In this document: positions 56,468 through 64,000 of the stretch, in pieces
How positions within the stretch are numbered: the first letter of the stretch is position 1
Layout: each line of letters starts with the position of its first letter
Assembly: GCA_025766275.1 (NCBI GenBank)
Contig: JAFKAC010000070.1
Coordinates: 186,001-250,000, forward strand
Direction of reading: 5' to 3'
DNA: 64,000 nucleotides
Origin: Lactarius indigo
Lineage: Eukaryota > Basidiomycota > Agaricomycetes > Russulales > Russulaceae
Notes under the pieces: model-generated
Told to the model about the DNA's origin: nothing
Database searches by the model: none
The model's input: only the letters and a program-made list of their open reading frames with translations
Made by a program: the position numbers and the translations under genes

Positions 56468-57885
56468 TCACTTGTCCTGGCCACTGGTCTTGTAAATCCC
56501 ATCCCTAATATATGAGAGATCAGAATACAGGTCCATTACGACGCCCATGAGTATTGTGCATCTCTCCATGAGATCCCCAGAGTGATCGGATGGGTCAAGC
56601 AAAAGCAGCCCCCTGTAGGTAGCAGGGAAATGGCACCCGGATGCAACATGTGGATATGGTGCCCTGGCCACCTATGGGAGAGTGTAAATGTCAGGAAACC
56701 ACAATCTACAAGACACCACTCACATATGCAATAGGTATAAGATTACTCTCAGGAATACTTATAATTTCCTCTTCCAGTGGACTGGAATTGGTATCCATCT
56801 TCTCCCCACTGTGAGAACCTTCCACCGACTGTGGGCTATCAGGAATGCATGCTGTAGGAGGGGCTGTAACATCCTCTACATCAATGGGAATGGACATAAC
56901 ACTCCGTTTCTGTATTGGACTATCTGGTAGCTCAGGGGTTTCATGGACCTGCAATCTGTCAAGAATGGCCACTGCCTCAGGTCTATCAGTTACATCTTCC
57001 TTGTGGATTATGGGTTCCGTGTGTATGACTTCCTGCAAGATGTCACCAGTGCCCTCTTCCGCTGGACCTGTAGAACCATGAGATTCTTGCATTGTTGGAG
57101 CCGTTCCAGGACAGCATGTGGTTTCCTGTGACCCATCAGAAATGGCTGCGATGCCAAGGGTGGATGTTGTCTGGGTGTATGTGACTCAAAACAACTCACC
57201 ATGAATGTATGCCATCTTGGGACTTACAATGCTCTGAGCTATGTCAAGGACATCAGCTATCTTCTGGATCCATGGCTTCCTGTAGCTCACAGGAAGGTCC
57301 TGCAGCCTGTGAAGCTGCTGTAACCCAAAATGGGTCAGTGGTGGGTTCTGGCTCAGATGCAGGTGCATCCGGGGTGTCCTGTCTCAGTGTCACCTTTTGC
57401 CTATGGAGGAAGGCAGTACAGCAGGCATGGTGAGTTGGTGGAGACGGATTGGACTCAGTGGGCTCCACTAGTATTGTCGCTGACACACCCAATGTGTTCT
57501 GTGGTAAATGAGAGTCATTTTTGATGGAGGGGAAGATGAGGCATACCACTGGCGAAGGCAAGGAAGGCGCTATGGAAGTTTCGATTGTAGCAGGAGGCAC
57601 AGCAGCAGCCAGACTGCACTTCTTGAGGAAGCAGTAGTGTGTGGAAGGCTGCACCTCTACTGTGGAAGATGGTGTGGCCTGTCCGGGTTCTAAAGGATGG
57701 CCAGATGATATGGTAGAGAGAGGGGGTCCATGCCTGGATGGATTGCCCTCAGCAGAATGCTGTCTGGACTGCACATGGGAAGGGGGAGGGCGTGGAGGCA
57801 TCTTTCCAATGTATGCCCATTGACCTGGAAGCCCCTGTTTCAGTATAAATAATTTACCAACTAGGGTCGGACCTGTATGCGACAT
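56468..57885 (-). CDS. Uncharacterised Pro/Ser-rich protein gene, spliced
   Basis: A 210-codon ORF starts at ATG 57885 (MSHTGPTLVGKLFILKQG) and is rich in Pro, Ser and Thr. A following frame (WIQKIADVLDIAQSIV, 57270-57210) ends at a GTGAGT donor near 57203, with an acceptor near 57148. The next exon is acidic (EEGTGDILQEVIHTEPI, then DVTDRPEAVAILD). A last intron (GTGAGT near 56725 to CCATAG near 56674) leads to MDLYSDLSYIRDGIY and a stop at 56470-56468. A frame change near 57256 needs an unrecognised intron or is a lesion. No family is recognised. Confidence 0.42.
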
Positions 57886-58306
57886 TCTCTACTGATCTGT
57901 TGGCTGTAGGTGATTCTACAGTGGTGGGTTTCAAAATGTGCATCAACTATGTCATCCAAAATGTCTTCTGATACATTTCTAGTGGACCTATACAATATGA
58001 CACTAGTTTACTAGGGCCTCGACTCTGCACTCCAGGCCTCAGATTGCTGATAGGCTTCTGAATGATGCAAGACATCAATAGTTGACACATGAGGCAAGGC
58101 CATGTGATCAGTAATGTCCAAAATTCGGATAAGTTGTCTGAAACTGTCGGATTCCATTGGGTTCCATTGGGTCCCATTGGGTCCCATCTAGCTCCATTCA
58201 GAAACTGGTCTTCGGGCATGGGAGACTTCCCACGAGCAATGGAAAATACTGCACATCCATCCCCCCCTCCTTGTAGTCCATTTCCACACATTCCCTCACT
58301 TCCACT

Positions 58307-60771
58307 ATGCCCCCACAGCACAGGATATATGTGGACAAACTTACTGCAGATGAAAAAGCACTGATAGGAACTGCAATCCACTTCAACCTTGCACTCAGGT
58401 ATAGGGAGAAGAATATTGATTCTGTGGACGACAATTGGTACAGGACATGCATTGCTTTGGAATTGGTAAGTGCTAGTATCCATTAATATATTGAACTGTA
58501 CACCAATTACTACATAGGACGATGTAAATGAGATATTTGGGAAGTATTCAGATGGAAATACTGAGCTGTGTATGCACCCAATAATCACATATGTTGCTGA
58601 AGAATGGGATAGTGCTGCGGACAGCTCCAGGGTGCCGGATATTGCTGCACTCAAGCTCAAAGATGTTTCCAAGCTATGCAATGAAAGTGCAGTGAATAAC
58701 CCGTCATGGAATACCCAGCTTAATATGAAGACACTTAATGCACTCATTGGGCTTCTGAATCCCTCAGATCAGTGGTGGCTTCTGGCTCTATGTTTGGATG
58801 TGGATGATATTCCAAGTATGTTATACATCTTCCTCTCACTCCTGGAATAGCTAATCCCATTTTCCAGACACACCCCACATAACACCACCTAGGGCAGGGT
58901 CCAAAGCATCTGGAAAGCGTCCCATGCCACCCCCTCCTGATATGGGTTCTGACAGCAGTGCAGAGCCCTCTGGTGCAGTTCCCACATCCGGTCAGGATGC
59001 TACCACGGTCAATGAGGATGTTGAGATGCAAGAGGATGATGGGGGAGAAATGCTGTGCAAGCTGAAGAAGGCCACAATGCGTGTTGCGGTCCAGTCCCCC
59101 ACAGCAGCTCATCACACTACCCACTGCTGGCACACAACTACTGGGGCAGGCGACGTCCCTTCTTCTCCAGAGCTGGAGCCTACAAAACTCATTCCTGTGC
59201 ACCCAGTCCCCATGGAACCTGTCTCCAGTGTCCCTCCACATGCTGCTGTTCCCACGCACACAACACCTGTTAATGTGACCATTGTGAGTTCTGATGAGGC
59301 TGAGGATCTGCAGGGATCTCGTCGATCTCATCAATGACGTCTAAGTGTTGTTGATGATTCCACCTCAGAACTGGAAACTGGGCCACCAGATCCGGTAAGT
59401 CCCTCATGGCTCTATCCCTGTTTCCATACTCACAGTGTGCTACAGCATGCATGTGGCCCTTGCAAGGCTGCAAACCACAAATGCAAGCCACAACCCACCG
59501 GGAGGAAAGGAACAGCATGCAGGTGGTGTACAAAGAGTGATGAACAGCACAGTAGAAGGGCATACTCACAGAGTGCAAAGGTGTCTGTGGTGAGATATGC
59601 TAGAGTGCTTGAAGCAGCAACAGGGGGTCAGGCAAGTGAAGCAAAGAGATTGTCTGGCACACAGAGCAGTGAGGAACTGATGTTACAATTGAGGGAATAA
59701 GACATACCTGGCACACAGAGCAGTGAGGAACTGATGTGGACCAGGAGTGTACAAGCCTACTACTTATACTATACAGAGGAGTGACACTACTATAAGAGAA
59801 GTAACATAGGGTCACACAATACAAGGGACGTTGTTCTACATGTGGGACAAAGGAGTGTGCTAATGGAGAACAAGGAGCGCAAAACAAAGAGGGTCCAGAC
59901 TAAGATGATATCATAGTGACATCACAATAAAGATAATGCTAGAAAGAGAACAAAGGAAGGAGTACAATGAAGAGTCCGGAGTAGTCCATATGATGTCATT
60001 GTACAGTGATGTCATAGAAGTCCTAGATTGTACAGATCAAATCTAATCTAATCTAAAGCGGTCCTAATTAATCTACAGCAGTCCATATCTGTAAGTCCGG
60101 TCCGTTAGAGCCGCTAAGTGCGCAAGGGTCACTTATCAACAAAGAGGAGGCACAAGTGTATCCCCTGCCCTCAGTGGGTGGTGATGGGGAAAGAGGATGG
60201 GAAAGGGAAGAAAAAACAATCACTCAGTGTGTTCCCATTTGTCTTGATATCATCGTATTATGCTGATGGACCCACAGATGAAGTTGTGCAGAGGCTGGAT
60301 GACATCTGCAACACTCAAGAGGCCCACATTGCAGCCATGCACTCCTTCATGCACAATATGGATGTCATCCTATGTGCCTTGTGTACCCAAGGACCAGGCA
60401 ATGTTAATATGTCGACCCTACACCTCTGGACGCCTGCTGTTCCGCTTTTCACAGAGCCTGGACCTTCCACACCCAGCACGTCCTCTGTTGCCAGTGGAAC
60501 CAGTGGCACCCCCTCAACAGTTTCCAGCATGGGGCTTGGTCGTATGATGATCAGCGATGCAGGTGTCGCTGGCCCTTCCAAAGTCCCACCCAACTGCCCA
60601 CAGGCCCCAGGTATGTTGGATTTTGCACCTACATTTCCCGGATGCATATTCATATTTTCCGCCTTCCTAGTATCTCACCAGGGTCTCCGTAATCGCTCAA
60701 GTCGTGCAGGGACCTCTAGTGGAGCACAGTCGAGGGTTGGGTCACACCAATCATCTTGCAGATGTATCTAA
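58307..60771 (+). pseudogene. Spliced gene with Zn2Cys6-like cluster, cut by a B LTR
   Basis: Exons 58307-58465, 58518-58815, 58868-59394, 59446-59537 plus 60147-60221, and further exons to TGA/TAA near 60771; introns are GT-AG and about 50 nt. The N-terminal part is MPPQHRIYVDKLTADEK, then a WDSAADSSRVPDIAALKLKD domain. The Cys cluster is CGPCKAANHKC, then TACRWC; joined across the B LTR (one AAGAG copy removed) it reads TKRRHKC. Spacing is CX2CX6CX11CX2CX6C, the fungal Zn2Cys6 pattern. TGA at 59335-59337 probably derives from CGA. It may be a DNA-binding protein, but the fold is unproven. Confidence 0.62.
59538..60141 (-). repeat. Solo LTR, family B (TSD AAGAG)
   Basis: 604 bp; on the plus strand TGATGAACAG to CTTATCAACA. 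It is flanked by AAGAG at 59533-59537 and 60142-60146. It splits the Cys-cluster exon between its fifth and sixth Cys. Confidence 0.95.
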
Positions 60772-61712
60772 ATGCCAGAATATAGTATAACATTTGTTCT
60801 ATCTACTTTTGTCTCGTATTACCCCATGTACAGTATGTTATATATTTTCAGGGCTTCGAATCTCACATTCCTATGCACTCTATGTCACCTATATGAGTTG
60901 TGGGTTATATCTGGGATGTTTCCAAAGCTTTCCAAGTGTGGAAAATATGGAATGCACATTGGGGATCCCGAGTGCATCACAGATCCTGCTGCATATATCT
61001 GGGAGTCACGGATGTGCGACTGGATGTTTCTGGGCACTTTCACAACAGCGTTATCCCAGTGTTTGAATGCTTATTGGTGTTGCGAGTGACACGGTGACGT
61101 CTGGGACATTTCCGAAGCTTTCCAAGCATGGCACATATGGATTACACATATGTGGATCATGAACGCATCATGGGATACTATCACAGGAAGGATCTGGAAA
61201 GGTTTCCAGGCACATTACAGGATGGTCCTGAAACAGTCTGCCCATGCCCCATATTTGGCACATACATGGGAGTCACAGGCGCACTGTAGGAGGTTTCCAT
61301 AACCTTCCTAACACACTCCATACACACTCCATACAAAGGATGTATATGTGGATAATGGGCATATGTGGGTCATGGGCATGTCACAAGCAAGATCATGGAA
61401 GGTCTTGAAACATTCTGGACATGCAGAACCTCCCTGTGGGAGGGTTTGGACTATTCAACCAGTGAAATATATTCTGTATCTGTTGCATGCAGGAAACATG
61501 TGAGTAGGCCATGTTTTGGAATATGGATTGGCATGTGTAGTATGATTGGAATGACAGGCAGCGTCCTGTTTGGAGGGGTATGAGGTGTGTTGTGACATCT
61601 CTAATCATTATCTACCTAGACAGTAGGTTATAGCGTGGATTTGCTTAAGTACTGCATGTATAGTATTGTGTCCATCCACTCCTGTACTACCTCACCCCAT
61701 ATCTAACCTCGC
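60772..61712 (+). other. Intergenic stretch with two diverged repeat units
   Basis: A segment TCTGGGAxxTTTCC-AAGCTTTCCAAG near 60910-60945 recurs near 61102-61135, each followed by a CACATATGGA-like word and GTGGATC or GGGGATC. The period is about 195 bp. No credible gene is seen; the ORFs at 60772-61097 are three overlapping frames of the same stretch. Confidence 0.45.
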
Positions 61713-62047
61713 ATGTCTGACATCCAGAAGGCATCAACAGAGAAGGATATTGATATGTCCATAAAGGATGTCCATCTTACCTTTACCAGGACCTATACTG
61801 GGATTTCCGATCCAGAAGATGATGCTTCATCTGGTCTGGAATCCTTTGATGAAGATGATATGTATGGATTGGACAATGGAGACAACATCATTTGCAATAT
61901 TCCCAACACAGATGAAGAATCACAGGAACTTGAACATTCCTTGGATAGGGTATGTCCTCCACCCCACTCCTGACTTTTGGAGATCTCATGTGTTACCCAG
62001 CTCAATGAGCTCATTAATGCTTCCCAAAGTCTGTGTGTTGACCTTGA
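61713..62047 (+). CDS. 5' exons of a small spliced gene, split by E element
   Basis: ATG at 61713 opens MSDIQKASTEKDIDM and an acidic region (DPEDDASSGLESFDEDDMYG). A GTATGT donor at 61950 and a CCCAG acceptor at 61998-62000 remove 51 nt. The next exon starts LNELINASQSLCVDL and is broken by the E LTR after CTTGA. Its frame continues at 14375. The acidic N-terminus and helical middle are unlike any family I know. Confidence 0.6.
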
Positions 62048-62555
62048 TGTTATGGTACGGACTCTATTATGCATCATGGATGACTCATGGCTGGTTATGA
62101 CTACGGCCCAATAGTAGTATTAGTCATGGACTTTACATTGTATCAGTCAGCATAGTAGTTCACATGTGATTGTGACTCATGTATGACTCATTCCTAGGAT
62201 AGCTGTACTAGGGTTTGAGCTAGTTATGCTATTGGTTCTCTACTATTCCAGCAGCGCTTTAAAGCCCGTGTGTATCTGTATAAATAGTTGCCCTAGAAGA
62301 CCAAGAGTCCCCATCTTGGTCTTCTTCAATCCACCTTCTTGACTTGTTTTCTGTTTGCCTTAGTCTTTGACTAAGAGTACCTCCACTTCTGTCCACCAAG
62401 GGACAGACCTTCTTTACCTGTGCTGCAGCATGTGCCAGTAGTGCCCCTGTTCAGCCTGTGTTGGGTTGACATGTGATCCCCATTTGCCTTATATTCATTA
62501 AGTCAACTACGCCTATTCAGGGTCCAAGTCAGACTAATGCCGGTGGAGTGTAACA
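62048..62555 (+). repeat. 5' LTR of E element
   Basis: 508 bp, TGTTATGGTACG to GGAGTGTAACA. TATA box GTATAAATAG is near 62278; the putative R start ATCTTGGTCTT is at 62313-62323. The left flank CTTGA is at 62043-62047. Confidence 0.95.
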
Positions 62556-62557
62556 TT

Positions 62558-62568
62558 AAGACCAAGAT
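62558..62568 (+). promoter_or_regulatory. Self-complementary primer-binding site of E element
   Basis: AAGACCAAGAT, two bases after the LTR, is the exact complement of ATCTTGGTCTT at 62313-62323, about 35 nt past the TATA box. It is the same arrangement as in the F element. Confidence 0.7.
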
Positions 62569-62639
62569 CCTTCAAAGTGGTGTATTCGACCAGAGAACAG
62601 TGGACGTCCTTTTGTCCTTATCATCTTGAATGATGAGGA

Positions 62640-64000
62640 GACCGCAATGTACCGACAAGATTCCTAGGAGTGGCTCAGTGGAGAGAATGAAGAGAAGATA
62701 CCAGATACTTTGTAGAGTTTAATGGTCCCAACCATTTCCAACCCATTGAGTTCAATTTCAATCACCTTTGTTGGACCGAGGTTACTTGGAATCCCATAGA
62801 CCATTGCTGGGATATTGTAAGACCAGCCAGAAGAAACTACAACTGCGACATCGACACATGCGAACTTAACAGTCGCACAGACTACGGTCCTATTGACAGA
62901 CAAGCACAAGAACATACCGACAAAGGAATCAGTGGGGAGGAAGCCTCCGAAAGCCAACAATTGCCCAGTAGAGGAGTTACACCTGCAGAAGACGCCAGTC
63001 TAGGAGCTATTGGCAAACACATCATACGACAAACTGAGTCACTTACTATTCATCAAACCGAACCAGAAGTAATCCACATTCACAGCCCAGCAGTTGCAAT
63101 GGCCACTGCCACCATTACGCAAGAAGAGGTACAACTGACCACCGATGCAATCAATCAGATGGCCCAAGAAGAACAAAACCACATTGCACAAGAAGCATGT
63201 ACTATACTGGCACCTATCAACCCCCATACCGGTCACAGAATGACAGATGACGATGTGGCCATCCATCACGCCATTGGACCAGACATACCTGATCCACCTA
63301 GCAGAGGAGGCGGACCCCCTGGCAACTTACCAGGAGGAGGACCACCACCCCAAGGATTCAGAGGATATCCTGGAGGATTCCCTGGAGGACCACCAGGAGG
63401 AGGACACCCCAGAGGAGGATTACCAGGTGCAGGTCCCATCATTCCCCCCCAGAATAACAAACTAGCTGGAGAAGCACCTACAGTATTTGATGGAGAAAGT
63501 GCCAAAGTTAAAGCGTTCCTCACACAATGGCATGTCTACTGGGGCATGAATGCTGATGAAGGCATCATGGCCACACCATATCGACGCGCCCTACTCTTTC
63601 TTTCCTACATCAAAGGTGTTAATGTTAGCGAGTGGGTATTAGCCATGCTCACTTGGCTCAACGGCCAGATACAAGCTGGCATACCACAAACAAGCGAAGG
63701 ACTATGAAATGAAGTTACGTGCAGCTTCATACAGTGCTTCTGAAATACGATGGAACAAGAGCAAGCCCAATATGAATTGAAGAAAGGGCTTAAGATGATC
63801 GGGGGCAATCTAGATGAGTATTGCACACAATTTGAACAGCTAGTGCGATGTGCTCAGTATCAACTCAACGATCCCCAGACACTTGACCTATTCACAAGCG
63901 GATTACCCACCAAACTCTACTCCAAAGTGTACACTCTCAACTCTCCACACAACTATCGTGAATGGAAAGAAGCAGCAACCACTCATCAGCAATCAGCAGC
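62640..64000 (+). pseudogene. E-family Gag, runs off the window
   Basis: The conserved N-terminal part (RYFVEFNGPNHFQPIEF, WNPIDHCWDIV) is read near 62700-62825 and joins in frame to the ORF 62961-63707. This has a Gly/Pro-rich linker (PGGFPGGPPGGGHPRGG near 63380-63425) and the capsid start (FDGESAKVKAFLTQWHVYWG, LLFLSYIKGVNVSEWV). TGA at 63705-63707 stands where F Gag has Trp, and a TGA at 63742-63744 follows. The frame goes on (LDEYCTQFEQLVRC) to the window end. Pol lies outside. Confidence 0.88.

Noticed and set aside
1056..59337. TGA read as a sense codon or programmed readthrough
   Set aside because: TGA also ends normal genes here (6125-6123 and 35343-35341), and the Arg correspondence plus TG/CA pairs in LTRs is better explained by CpG decay.
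60772..61097. 105-codon ORF beginning MPEYSITFVLSTF
   Set aside because: It starts one base past the stop of the Zn2Cys6-like gene, overlaps two other frames, and contains the diverged 195-bp repeat; no support as a gene.
14826..62047. Starship-type cargo element or TET/JBP gene associated with KDZ
   Set aside because: No tyrosine recombinase (DUF3435) and no dioxygenase motif could be found in any frame.

Overview
The window looks like a transposon graveyard from a mushroom-forming basidiomycete (Agaricomycetes). The reasons are a KDZ transposase with its CxC2 cysteine cluster, a gene with the DUF6532 pattern, many GT-AG introns of about 50 nt, and several families of Ty3/gypsy chromoviruses. 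I see no rRNA, tRNA, CRISPR or operon structure. LTR families are named here only for convenience: A (about 0.71-0.77 kb, TGTCAC...CTACA), B (0.55-0.62 kb, TGTTGATAAG...), C (584 bp), D (438 bp), E (508 bp), F (453-516 bp), G (about 0.97 kb), H (682 bp) and I (about 0.49 kb).

Layout. 1-5748: decayed chromovirus on + with an A solo LTR inside its pol. 6123-9535: DUF6532-type gene on -, cut by a B solo LTR. 9562-12268: mosaic of broken E, B, C, D and I pieces. 12269-14369: an E 3' LTR holding a G LTR that itself holds a B LTR. 14370-14564: 3' half of a small gene. 14826-18599: KDZ transposase, followed by a Harbinger-type MITE and a repeat array. 20231-21274: 3' end of an A-family element. 21984-30073: D-family chromovirus on -. 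30079-32918: 3' part of an I-family element. 32925-35080: hAT remnant and a GC-rich repeat array. 35341-55477: one conserved gene on - that is split by two complete retrotransposons, an F element (35532-43204, +, TSD AGTAA) and a C element (44489-55315, -, TSD CTTCC). The C element carries four further insertions. 55861-56120: 21-bp minisatellite. 56468-62047: three non-retroviral genes. 62048-64000: 5' LTR and gag of an E element that runs off the window.

Reading insertions by their target-site duplications gives a consistent history. The D element sits in the integrase of the I element, but one end of its 3' LTR, its second TSD and the rest of the I integrase lie about 11 kb away in inverted orientation. 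This points to an inversion between two oppositely oriented C LTRs. Likewise the two halves of a small spliced gene (61713-62047 and 14370-14564) carry the two TSD copies of one E element insertion, although they are 48 kb apart.

Shared features of the retroelements are worth attention. Four families carry an 11-nt primer-binding site complementary to their own R-region start, which suggests self-priming as in Tf1. Pol continues far beyond the chromodomain into an uncharacterised module with coiled coil and, in two families, CCHC zinc knuckles. Nearly all in-frame stops are TGA at arginine positions, and sister LTRs show paired TG/CA differences; both indicate decay of methylated CpG. The genes around the KDZ transposase may be cargo of one large KDZ transposon; that part is inference.
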